In this document: positions 10,101-17,904 of the stretch, one piece after another | How positions within the stretch are numbered: position 1 is the first letter of the stretch | How the letters are laid out: every line of letters starts with the position of its first letter | The notes under the pieces: model-generated | Databases searched by the model: none | What the model was told of the DNA's origin: nothing | The model's input: the letters and a program-made list of their open reading frames with translations, nothing else | Made by a program: the position numbers and the translations under genes | Assembly (NCBI RefSeq): GCF_000015245.1 | Contig: NC_008700.1 | Span: 626,001-690,000 of the forward strand | Direction of reading: 5' to 3' | DNA length: 64,000 nucleotides | Origin: Shewanella amazonensis SB2B | Lineage (GTDB): Bacteria > Pseudomonadota > Gammaproteobacteria > Enterobacterales > Shewanellaceae

Positions 10101-10805
10101 ATGGCCAGTCGTGGTGTGAATAAAGTGATTCTGGTAGGTAACCTGGGGCAAGACCCTGAGGTGCGCTACATGCCCAACGGCAATGCGGTAGCCAATATCA
10201 CGGTCGCCACCAGCGAGTCCTGGAAGGACAACCAAGGTCAGCAGCAGGAGCGTACCGAATGGCACCGTGTGGTGATGTTTGGCAAGCTGGCTGAAATCGC
10301 CGGTGAGTACCTGCGCAAGGGCTCTCAGGTTTACCTGGAAGGCAAGCTGCAAACCCGTAAGTGGAAAGATCAGAGTGGTCAGGACAGATACACCACTGAA
10401 ATCGTGGTGGACCAGAGCGGCAGCATGCAGATGCTCGGCGGCCGCAACCAGGGCCAGGGCCAGGGCGCGCCAATGGGCGGTCAGTCACAGGGTGGCCAGT
10501 CTCAGGGTGGTTACAGCGCACCTGCTCAAAACCAATACGCTCCAGCGCCGCAGGCCGCACAGCCAAGCTACAGCGCACCTGCTCAGCAGCCACAGCAAGG
10601 TGGTTTCCAGCAGCCACAGCAGGCTCAGGGTGGTTATGGCCAGCAGGCGCCACAGCAGCAGGGCGGTTATCAGAGCAAGCCTCAGCAGTCTGCTCCCGCT
10701 TACCAGCCACAACAGGCACCACAGCAGCGTCCAGCGCCTCAGCCACAACAGCAGAACTACACTCCTGATCTGGATGACGGCTGGGACGACGATATCCCGT
10801 TCTGA
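10101..10805 (+). CDS. ssb: single-stranded DNA-binding protein
   Basis: 234 residues. The N-terminal OB fold (MASRGVNKVILVGNLGQDPE through about residue 112) is followed by a long Gln/Gly/Pro-rich linker with QGG and APAQ repeats and the conserved acidic tip DDDIPF that recruits replication and repair partners. The linker makes it longer than E. coli SSB (178 residues), as is common in marine gammaproteobacteria. It binds ssDNA in replication, recombination and repair. A GGGAGAG ribosome-binding site precedes ATG 10101. A strong terminator follows. Confidence 0.97.
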   Translation: MASRGVNKVILVGNLGQDPEVRYMPNGNAVANITVATSESWKDNQGQQQERTEWHRVVMFGKLAEIAGEYLRKGSQVYLEGKLQTRKWKDQSGQDRYTTEIVVDQSGSMQMLGGRNQGQGQGAPMGGQSQGGQSQGGYSAPAQNQYAPAPQAAQPSYSAPAQQPQQGGFQQPQQAQGGYGQQAPQQQGGYQSKPQQSAPAYQPQQAPQQRPAPQPQQQNYTPDLDDGWDDDIPF

Positions 10806-10852
10806 CGGTTACTGGAGATATAGTTCTTGGTCTGAATCGAAAGGTCAGAATC

Positions 10853-10884
10853 AAAAAGCTCCCGTCAGGGAGCTTTTTGTTTTT
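10853..10884 (+). terminator. intrinsic terminator after ssb
   Basis: An 11-bp stem AAAAAGCTCCC/GGGAGCTTTTT with a GTCA loop and a following T-run (TTTTTGTTTTT). Confidence 0.9.
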
Positions 10885-10931
10885 GGGCACTCCAGTGCCA
10901 ATGCCCCGGCCTCTTGCTGACCTGACCGCGG

Positions 10932-11732
10932 TTACTGGGCCGTCCAGCCCCCGTCCATGGCGAGTGAAGCCCCTGTGATGCCGCGGGCAGCATCACCACA
11001 GAGGAACAGCGCAAATTCACCTATTTGCCTGGGGTCGAGCATTTCCGGCAGCGGCTGTTTGGCTGTCACCAATTGGTATCTGGCTTCGTGATAGTCCAGC
11101 CCCTTAGTGTTGGCGACGGCTTCTATCTGCTTATTGATGAGAGGGGTATCAACCCAGCCGGGGCAGATGGCATTGACGGTAATGCCCTGCTCGGCGCACT
11201 CGATGGCAACCACCTTGGTCAGGCCCACAATACCGTGCTTGGCGGCGCAATAGGCGGCCTTGTTCACCGATGCCACCAAGCCGTGCACCGAGGCGATATT
11301 GATGATCCGGCCCCAGCGCTTTTGCGCCATGGCGGGTACGGCCTGTTGCATGGTGTGAAAGGCTGAAGACAGATTTATCGCAATGATATCGTTCCATTTT
11401 TCAATCGGGAAACTGGCCACTGAGTCGGTGTGCTGAATCCCGGCATTGTTGATAAGAATGTCGATGCTGCCGAGTGCTTTTGTGCCTTCTGCCATAAAGC
11501 GATGGATGCTCTCTGGCTGGCGTAAGTCTGCATTGCTGAAAAAGGTGCGAATGCGGTACTGCGCCGCAAAGTCGGCCGCCATAGATTGCCCTTCATCCTC
11601 AGGCAACAGCCCATGCAATATCAGGTTGCAACCCTGCTCGGCCAGTACCTGAGCCGTGGCCAGGCCAATCCCACTGGTGGAGCCTGTGATAAGCCCAACC
11701 TTGCCTTCTAAACTCCTTTGTCCACCCGACAT
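10932..11732 (-). CDS. bdhA: D-3-hydroxybutyrate dehydrogenase (SDR)
   Basis: 266 residues, classical short-chain dehydrogenase. The cofactor motif TGSTSGIG is near residue 16, followed by NNAG and the catalytic Ser-Tyr-Lys set (IASVHGL... YCAAKHG). The PGWVDTPL segment and INIASVHGLVAS are typical of bacterial 3-hydroxybutyrate dehydrogenases, which oxidise (R)-3-hydroxybutyrate to acetoacetate with NAD+. It is divergent from scoAB, which would activate that acetoacetate, so the assignment is supported by context. The 219-bp intergenic region has a very GC-rich stretch at about 11790-11822 but no regulator site I can name. Confidence 0.9.
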   Translation of the reverse strand: MSGGQRSLEGKVGLITGSTSGIGLATAQVLAEQGCNLILHGLLPEDEGQSMAADFAAQYRIRTFFSNADLRQPESIHRFMAEGTKALGSIDILINNAGIQHTDSVASFPIEKWNDIIAINLSSAFHTMQQAVPAMAQKRWGRIINIASVHGLVASVNKAAYCAAKHGIVGLTKVVAIECAEQGITVNAICPGWVDTPLINKQIEAVANTKGLDYHEARYQLVTAKQPLPEMLDPRQIGEFALFLCGDAARGITGASLAMDGGWTAQ

Positions 11733-11951
11733 TACTGGTGTCTCCCGTTACTCTGTGCATGTAATGCAAGGCCGCCAGGCCGGAGTTTTTCGCGCGCAGG
11801 GCGCGGGCGCCCGGGCCGGCAGACTTGCGATTGATGCCCCCAGAATAGAGCAACAGGCCCGGCATTTATTTGGGACCTTAGTACCATAGGCCGACCCTGA
11901 AAATTGGGTGATAGTAAGCGCCACACATCACCGAGGGTAAGAGAGCAGATT

Positions 11952-12665
11952 GTGGCGGGATTGAATAAGGTCGTTACCAGTTACGCACAGGCGTTGGCCG
12001 GACTCGAAGACGGGATGACAGTGATAGCCGGAGGCTTTGGCCTTTGCGGTATCCCTGAAAATCTCATCAAAGAAATCAAACGCAAGGGCACGCGAAACCT
12101 CACCGTGGTGTCAAACAACTGCGGCACAACCGAATACGGCCTTGGCATTTTGCTTCTGGATAAACAAATCAAGAAGATGGTGGCCTCTTACGTGGGAGAA
12201 AATACCAACTTTGAAGCGCAAATGATGTCGGGCGAACTGGAAGTTGAGCTGACACCCCAGGGCACACTGGCGGAAAAAATGCGTGCAGCCGGTGCCGGTA
12301 TACCGGCTTTTTACACGGCAACGGGCTTTGGCACAGAGGTGGCCGTGGGCAAGGAAGTGAAGGAATTCAATGGCCGGCAGTACATTCTCGAGGAGTCCAT
12401 CAAGGGCGACTTTGCCCTGGTCAAAGCCTGGAAAGCCGATACCTATGGCAACCTGGTATTTCGTAAAACAGCGCGTAATTTCAATCCTTTGGCAGCCATG
12501 GCTGGCAAGATAACTGTGGTGGAAGTGGAACAAATTGTCGCGCCCGGCGAGCTGGATCCCGATGAAATCCATACCCCAGGCATTTACGTCGACAGGCTGA
12601 TCCAGGGCAGTTTCGAGAAGCGCATCGAGCAGCTCACCATCCGTCCCTCTTCACACGGTAAATAG
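11952..12665 (+). CDS. scoA: 3-oxoacid CoA-transferase subunit A
   Basis: 237 residues from GTG 11952, preceded by AAGAGAG; the frame is open from a TTG at 11904 but that start has no ribosome-binding site. The GGFGLCGIPENLI segment near the N-terminus is the CoA-transferase family I alpha-subunit signature, and ATGFGTEVA and EFNGRQYILE match ScoA. With subunit B it moves CoA from succinyl-CoA to acetoacetate, giving acetoacetyl-CoA. The gene is followed after 9 bp by scoB, which has its own AGGAG. Cytoplasmic. Confidence 0.93.
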   Translation: MAGLNKVVTSYAQALAGLEDGMTVIAGGFGLCGIPENLIKEIKRKGTRNLTVVSNNCGTTEYGLGILLLDKQIKKMVASYVGENTNFEAQMMSGELEVELTPQGTLAEKMRAAGAGIPAFYTATGFGTEVAVGKEVKEFNGRQYILEESIKGDFALVKAWKADTYGNLVFRKTARNFNPLAAMAGKITVVEVEQIVAPGELDPDEIHTPGIYVDRLIQGSFEKRIEQLTIRPSSHGK

Positions 12666-12674
12666 GAGTTCACC

Positions 12675-13340
12675 ATGGCACTTTCCAGAGAACAACTCGC
12701 CCAGCGTGTCGCACAGGAACTCAAGGACGGCTATTACGTCAACCTCGGCATAGGCATTCCCACCCTGGTGGCTAACTACATTCCCGAGGGGATAGAAGTC
12801 ATGCTGCAGTCGGAAAACGGCTTGCTGGGCATGGGACCTTTCCCCACTGAGGATGAAGTCGACCCCGACCTTATCAATGCGGGCAAGCAAACCGTGACCA
12901 TGGCGACCGGTGCGGCCCTGTTTGACTCCGCCGAGTCATTCGCCATGATCCGTGGCGGCCATGTGGACTTAACCGTGCTCGGCGCCTTCGAAGTGGATAC
13001 CCAGGGCAATATCGCCTCCTACATGATCCCGGGGAAACTCATCAAGGGGATGGGCGGTGCCATGGATTTGGTGGCGGGCGCCGATAACATCATAGTGACC
13101 ATGACCCACGCCTCGAAACAGGGTGAATCCAAGCTGCTTACCCAATGCAGCCTGCCGCTGACCGGTAAAGGCTGTATCAAGAAGGTGCTAACCGATCTTG
13201 CCTTTATCGAAATCAAAGACGGGAAATTCCATCTGCTTGAGCGGGCCCCCGGTGTGAGTGTGGAAGAGATTATCAAGCTGACCGCCGGAGAACTGGTGGT
13301 GCCTGAGCATGTGCCTGAGATGTGCTTTCAGAGCGCGTAA
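12675..13340 (+). CDS. scoB: 3-oxoacid CoA-transferase subunit B
   Basis: 221 residues. The NLGIGIPTLVANYIP segment and the SENGLLGMG motif, whose glutamate forms the covalent CoA thioester, identify the beta subunit of family I CoA-transferases. AGGAG lies 7 bp before ATG 12675. Cotranscribed with scoA. Together with the divergent bdhA and the downstream depolymerase it completes a route from hydroxybutyrate to acetoacetyl-CoA; a thiolase would then give acetyl-CoA but none is in this window. Confidence 0.94.
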   Translation: MALSREQLAQRVAQELKDGYYVNLGIGIPTLVANYIPEGIEVMLQSENGLLGMGPFPTEDEVDPDLINAGKQTVTMATGAALFDSAESFAMIRGGHVDLTVLGAFEVDTQGNIASYMIPGKLIKGMGGAMDLVAGADNIIVTMTHASKQGESKLLTQCSLPLTGKGCIKKVLTDLAFIEIKDGKFHLLERAPGVSVEEIIKLTAGELVVPEHVPEMCFQSA

Positions 13341-13483
13341 GCCTGAAAATCGGTTGTCAGCTTCAGAGTCTGCGTCCAAGAGCCTGTCTCAGGGGCGACA
13401 GTCTGGTTCTAAAGTGCCATTGCCAGCCGGGTGCAAATTACGCAAGTTTGCAGTGTCTGTATTTCTCCGTTGGAGCCTGTTTT

Positions 13484-14431
13484 ATGTTCAAAGTCTCTTC
13501 GTTGGCGCTCAAGGCTGCGACCATTTTAGCAAGTAGCCTGTCACTCACTGTTGCCGCCCATGCTTCAGCACGGGCCTTCGAGCCGGTTAACGACTTTGGT
13601 GCCAATCCCGGAGCATTAACGGCGTCAATCTACACGCCTGCAACCAACCCCGGCAGTGCTCTGGTGGTGCTGCTTCACGGCTGCGTGCAGGATGGTATCG
13701 AGCTTGCCGATAACAGCGGGTTAACTGGCCTTGCCCAAGAGAAGCAATTTGCCGTGCTTGTGCCTCAGCAGAGTTTTGATAATAACGTAAAACGCTGTTT
13801 TAACTGGTTTTCAGCTCAGGATACCCAGGTTGACAGCGGCGAAATGCTATCGCTTAAAAACATGATTACTCAGGCACAGGCCACTACTGGCGCCAAACGT
13901 GTGTATCTGGTGGGCCTATCTGCCGGCGGCGCAATGGCCAGTGCGGCACTTGTTAATTATCCCGACTTTTTCACTGCCGGTGCTGTGATAGCAGGTCTGC
14001 CTTATCCCTGTGCCGATAACCTGACCAAAGCCATTTCCTGTATGAAAAAAGGGCCGGCGGAATCCACAGGGGAACTTGTGAGCTTTGTGCGCAAGTTACA
14101 TCCAGATCAAGCCTCCTGGCCGACACTCAGCATCTGGACAGGCACAACAGATGCGGTGGTGCACCCACAGAATGCCCGGAGTTTGGCGGCGCAGTGGCTG
14201 CAGTTATCCGGTGTAGAGGCAGCACCCAAGGTTGAAGAATTTACCGATTATCGGATCAGTCGCTGGACCGATACCAAGGGGCAGCCCTTAGTGGATTTGG
14301 TGGAGATTAATAACATGGGCCATGGTATTTCGGTGAATCCGGCAATAACTAATGGCGGAAAAGAGGGGGACTTTTTATTGAAGGCCCCAATCAGCAGCAT
14401 GGATGAAATTATTCGGTCTTGGGGATTATAG
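13484..14431 (+). CDS. secreted PHB-depolymerase-family esterase
   Basis: 315 residues from ATG 13484, which has GGAG eight bases upstream and opens a signal peptide (MFKVSSLALKAATILASS... AHA). The alpha/beta-hydrolase core shows an oxyanion HGC (LLHGCVQDG), the nucleophile elbow GLSAGG, an aspartate in GTTDAVV, and a histidine in NMGHGIS. This pattern matches esterase_PHB-type depolymerases that release hydroxybutyrate oligomers or cleave other polyesters and feruloyl-type esters. Its place after scoAB supports a hydroxybutyrate role, but substrate specificity cannot be read from the sequence. The frame extends upstream to 13322 inside scoB without a better start. Confidence 0.82.
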   Translation: MFKVSSLALKAATILASSLSLTVAAHASARAFEPVNDFGANPGALTASIYTPATNPGSALVVLLHGCVQDGIELADNSGLTGLAQEKQFAVLVPQQSFDNNVKRCFNWFSAQDTQVDSGEMLSLKNMITQAQATTGAKRVYLVGLSAGGAMASAALVNYPDFFTAGAVIAGLPYPCADNLTKAISCMKKGPAESTGELVSFVRKLHPDQASWPTLSIWTGTTDAVVHPQNARSLAAQWLQLSGVEAAPKVEEFTDYRISRWTDTKGQPLVDLVEINNMGHGISVNPAITNGGKEGDFLLKAPISSMDEIIRSWGL

Positions 14432-14588
14432 ACGGATTGAAATAAATAATTTCCAGATGGGTTGTTTGTCCGGTTTATAAATCTCTTTTTAAGTGGTTTT
14501 TAATTCGATATGATTTTGAAATTTTATCGATAGCCGAATGATAGTTTTTTAGTTTAATTAATTTAAAAACAACTGGTTGTAAACACAT

Positions 14589-14635
14589 ACTACTATAGTA
14601 CCGATTTAATTTTTAAGGAACTGCTATAGAGTCGA
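14589..14635 (+). promoter_or_regulatory. imperfect direct repeat upstream of TonB receptor
   Basis: Two copies of a pattern like ACTRCTATAG followed by CGAT are spaced 31 bp, about three helical turns, in the AT-rich 266-bp region before the TonB receptor. This could be a tandem operator. No known regulator consensus is recognised. Confidence 0.25.
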
Positions 14636-14697
14636 TGTGAACTTAAATAGCAGTAAGTACCAACCTTTAAAAATAAATACTACAACGGGAACTCTGT

Positions 14698-16974
14698 ATG
14701 AAACAGAACACGATTAAAATGAGTTGCATTGCTTTAGCTATCTCATCTGCATTGGCAGCACAATATGCCGTTGCCGAAGATGAAAATAGCGCAGGGGAGA
14801 AGCAAGCCACCTTGGAACGCATTGAGGTTTCCGCGCGCAAAACCGTGGAAAGTCTGCAGAATGTCCCCGTTGCCGTGACCTCGGTCAGCGCCGCCGATCT
14901 GGCCGAAAACGGTATCAGTGTGATGACCGAAATTCAGCAGTTTTCCCCCAACACCACCTTGCAGGCAAGCCGGGGCACCAATTCAACGCTGACTGCTTTT
15001 ATTCGTGGTGTGGGCCAGGAAGACCCACTCTGGGGCTATGAGCCCGGTGTTGGTATCTATATTGATGATGTGTATGTTGCCCGCCCTCAGGGGGCAGTGT
15101 TGGATATCCTTGATGTACAGCGTATTGAAGTGCTGCGCGGCCCGCAGGGCACCCTCTATGGTAAAAACACCATTGGCGGCGCGGTGAAGTACGTGACCAG
15201 GAAGATGAGCGGTGATGCCGAGCTGAGCCTTAACGCCACCGTCGGCAGCTACGCACAGCGTGATTTCAAGGTCGCCGGTCAGTACCCCTTGGTTGACGAT
15301 AAACTCTATTTTGGTTTTGCGGTGGCCAGTTTAAGCCGCGATGGCTACGGTGACTTTGTTACCTCGGCACTGAACAATCAAGATGCTGAAAACTATAATA
15401 AAGATCTGATGGCTGGCCGCATCAGCCTGGAATATACCCCTACAGATGCACTCTTTATGCGTCTGACCTATGACAAAACTGAGGACGATTCCAACGCCAA
15501 AGGGGGCTATCGTGTTCTGCCCAGCTTGCTCACCGATGCGCCTGTGCCCGACAGCAAGTACGACTCCTATACCAGCATGCCCACCTGGAACAAGGTGGAA
15601 ACCGAAGGTTGGGGACTGACGCTGGAGTATGGTCTGAATGACGACTGGACCCTCAAGTCAGTGACCTCATCCCGTGAGAGCTACTCGCCCACCAACATCG
15701 ACTTTGACAACACCAGCCTGCGTATCTTCGACGTGCCCGCCATTTATGACGACGAGCAGTTCAGTCAGGAGTTTCAGGCAAACTTTAATGGTGAAAATCT
15801 TAAGCTGGTGTCAGGCCTGTATTACTTTAAAGGCGACTCCTGCGGCGTGTTTGATGCCATTCTCGAAGAGGCTTTCAAGGTATATGGTGGCCTGACCCGA
15901 GAAGTCAGTGGCTGCAACAACAGCGAAAGCTATGCCGCCTATGCTCAGGGCTCATACGATATCACCGACAAGTTGTCACTCACCCTGGGTGCCCGTTACA
16001 CCCGCGAGACCAAGGATGCCACCGTTTACAACGGGATTATTTTCGACAGCATTTATCCAGAGACGGGTTGGTACCCGGGCTATGTGCGTGACGAGGCACA
16101 GATTCAAGCCAGTATCCCCAAGGTACTCGACGATGAAGAAACCTGGTCGAGATTTACTCCCAGGGTTGGGGTCGAGTACCAGCTGAACGACGATATGATG
16201 TTCTACGCCAGTTATTCTCAGGGCTTCAAGTCGGGTACCTTTAATCCAAGGGCAACCGGCCCAGAGCCGGCAGTTGATCCAGAAGTGGTTGATTCATTTG
16301 AAGTGGGCGTGAAAAGCGAGTGGAACAATAATCTGCGCATCAACGCCACGGCGTTTTACCTGAACCATAAAGATCGTCAGTTCGTGACCGTATTACCCGG
16401 TGAAGATGCGGCTGACCTCAATCAGCGTCTGGGCAACATTGGTACCTCCACTGCATCGGGTCTGGAGCTTGAACTGGAATATGCGGCCACCGAATCACTG
16501 CACCTGTTCGCCAGCCTGGGTCTTATCGATGCCAGCTTCGATGAAGTAATTTCTTATGATGCTGATGGAAATCAAATCGATATCAGTGACACCTACACCA
16601 TCACCAACACCCCGGATACCACGGCCAATGTGGGCTTCAGCTACAACATTGACACGGATTTTGGCAGCTTTGTGGCCAACGGAAACTACTACTACCGCAG
16701 CGACTATGACCTGGCGGTGGTGGATAACCTCCTGAGTCAGGACGGTTATGGCCTGCTGAATCTGGGTCTGAATTGGTACAGCAACGATGGTCACTGGACT
16801 GCCGGATTACACTGGAAAAACATCACCGATGAAGAATACATGGTGGGTAACTATGCCTTCGTAACGCCGGATGGTAACGGTGGCTATATTCCGGGGTTGG
16901 GTGGTGACAATACATTAATTGGCTATTACGGCGATCCGGAAACCATTTCACTCACCTTAGGATACAGTTTCTAG
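14698..16974 (+). CDS. TonB-dependent outer-membrane receptor
   Basis: 758 residues. Signal peptide (ALAISSALAAQYAVAE), a TonB-box-like region LERIEVSARK, a plug domain (about residues 45-160, with IRGVGQ, GVGIYIDDVYVARP and VLRGPQGTLYGKNTIGGAV), then a 22-strand-type beta barrel ending in the outer-membrane C-terminal signature LTLGYSF. These receptors import bulky substrates using TonB/ExbBD energy. The IYIDDVYVARPQG form is common in receptors outside siderophore uptake. The neighbouring depolymerase and ketone-body genes suggest polyester oligomers or related substrates, but this is inference. It has an AT-rich upstream region and its own terminator. Confidence 0.93.
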   Translation: MKQNTIKMSCIALAISSALAAQYAVAEDENSAGEKQATLERIEVSARKTVESLQNVPVAVTSVSAADLAENGISVMTEIQQFSPNTTLQASRGTNSTLTAFIRGVGQEDPLWGYEPGVGIYIDDVYVARPQGAVLDILDVQRIEVLRGPQGTLYGKNTIGGAVKYVTRKMSGDAELSLNATVGSYAQRDFKVAGQYPLVDDKLYFGFAVASLSRDGYGDFVTSALNNQDAENYNKDLMAGRISLEYTPTDALFMRLTYDKTEDDSNAKGGYRVLPSLLTDAPVPDSKYDSYTSMPTWNKVETEGWGLTLEYGLNDDWTLKSVTSSRESYSPTNIDFDNTSLRIFDVPAIYDDEQFSQEFQANFNGENLKLVSGLYYFKGDSCGVFDAILEEAFKVYGGLTREVSGCNNSESYAAYAQGSYDITDKLSLTLGARYTRETKDATVYNGIIFDSIYPETGWYPGYVRDEAQIQASIPKVLDDEETWSRFTPRVGVEYQLNDDMMFYASYSQGFKSGTFNPRATGPEPAVDPEVVDSFEVGVKSEWNNNLRINATAFYLNHKDRQFVTVLPGEDAADLNQRLGNIGTSTASGLELELEYAATESLHLFASLGLIDASFDEVISYDADGNQIDISDTYTITNTPDTTANVGFSYNIDTDFGSFVANGNYYYRSDYDLAVVDNLLSQDGYGLLNLGLNWYSNDGHWTAGLHWKNITDEEYMVGNYAFVTPDGNGGYIPGLGGDNTLIGYYGDPETISLTLGYSF

Positions 16975-16997
16975 AATTTAGTGCGTGACTATCCAAT

Positions 16998-17028
16998 AAA
17001 TAACCGACTCTTATGGGTCGGTTATTTG
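16998..17028 (+). terminator. intrinsic terminator after TonB receptor
   Basis: Stem AAATAACCGAC/GTCGGTTATTT followed by a short T-rich stretch (TTTGTT). Confidence 0.75.
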
Positions 17029-17102
17029 TTGAGGCAGAACAGGTTTGTCTGGAATTAATTTTTGGTGGTATTAAACTGGGTTAAAAATAAAGGGAGTGGA
17101 TT

Positions 17103-17774
17103 ATGTCTCAAATAAAAGTGGCAATCGCAGATGACCACCCACTATTTCGCGCAGCATTAACTCAGGCAGTGCTCAAAAATGTGAATACGGCAGAGGTATT
17201 GGAGGCCGAAAACTTTCAGGAGCTCATCCGGGTCATTGAAAGTCATCCCGATATTGAACTGGTATTTCTTGACCTGCATATGCCTGGCAATGAAGGGTTT
17301 ACCGGATTAACTCTGTTGCAGAACCATTTCCCCGATATCGTAGTGATTATGGTGTCATCGGACGATCAGCCCGACATCATTCGCAAGGCTATTAACCTGG
17401 GCGCCAGCGCCTTTATTCCCAAGTCGGCCAACCTCAATCAAATAGCCGATGCCATAGGCACAGTGCTGGACGGTGAGGTGTGGTTGCCTGATAACACAGA
17501 TATCAATGTCGACCAACAGACGGCGGCAGAGCATCAGCGACTGGCCAAACAACTTGCCCAGCTGACGCCACAGCAATACACAGTGCTTGCCAGCATTGCC
17601 AATGGCCAGCTTAATAAGCAAATTGCTTACGATCTCAATATCAAGGAAACCACGGTCAAAAAGCATGTGTCGGCCATCCTGTTGAAACTGGAAGTTTACA
17701 ATCGCACCCAGGCAGGGCTGGTGTTTCAGCAATTGATGATCACCAGCAGCGACAAGCAGACGGCGACGGCCTGA
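17103..17774 (+). CDS. crbR: LuxR/NarL-type response regulator, CrbR-like
   Basis: 223 residues. Receiver domain with acidic pocket ADDH (10-12), phosphoacceptor Asp57 in FLDLHMPG and Lys107 in IPKSAN, then a LuxR-type helix-turn-helix (LTPQQYTVLASIANGQLNKQ... KETTVKKHVSAILLKL). The convergent neighbour is an SSS-domain hybrid histidine kinase, the same pairing as Vibrio CrbS/CrbR and Pseudomonas MxtR/ErdR, which activate acs and the acetate switch. The function is therefore inferred from architecture and adjacency. AGGGAG lies before ATG 17103. Confidence 0.8.
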   Translation: MSQIKVAIADDHPLFRAALTQAVLKNVNTAEVLEAENFQELIRVIESHPDIELVFLDLHMPGNEGFTGLTLLQNHFPDIVVIMVSSDDQPDIIRKAINLGASAFIPKSANLNQIADAIGTVLDGEVWLPDNTDINVDQQTAAEHQRLAKQLAQLTPQQYTVLASIANGQLNKQIAYDLNIKETTVKKHVSAILLKLEVYNRTQAGLVFQQLMITSSDKQTATA

Positions 17775-17802
17775 GTAAACCGCGTGAGTCGATAAAAATG
17801 CG

Positions 17803-17840
17803 CAATCAAAACAGCGGCATAAGGCCGCTGTTTTTGATTG
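17803..17840. terminator. bidirectional terminator
   Basis: Long stem CAATCAAAAACAGCGGC-like arm paired with GCCGCTGTTTTTGATTG around ATAAG. A-run and T-run on either side let it serve both the response regulator and the convergent kinase. Confidence 0.85.
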
Positions 17841-17904
17841 TGCTTGGCGGTACGCCCCGTGCTGAGACGCGTTAATCAATCCTGCATCAAGCCGATGCAA
17901 TGGC

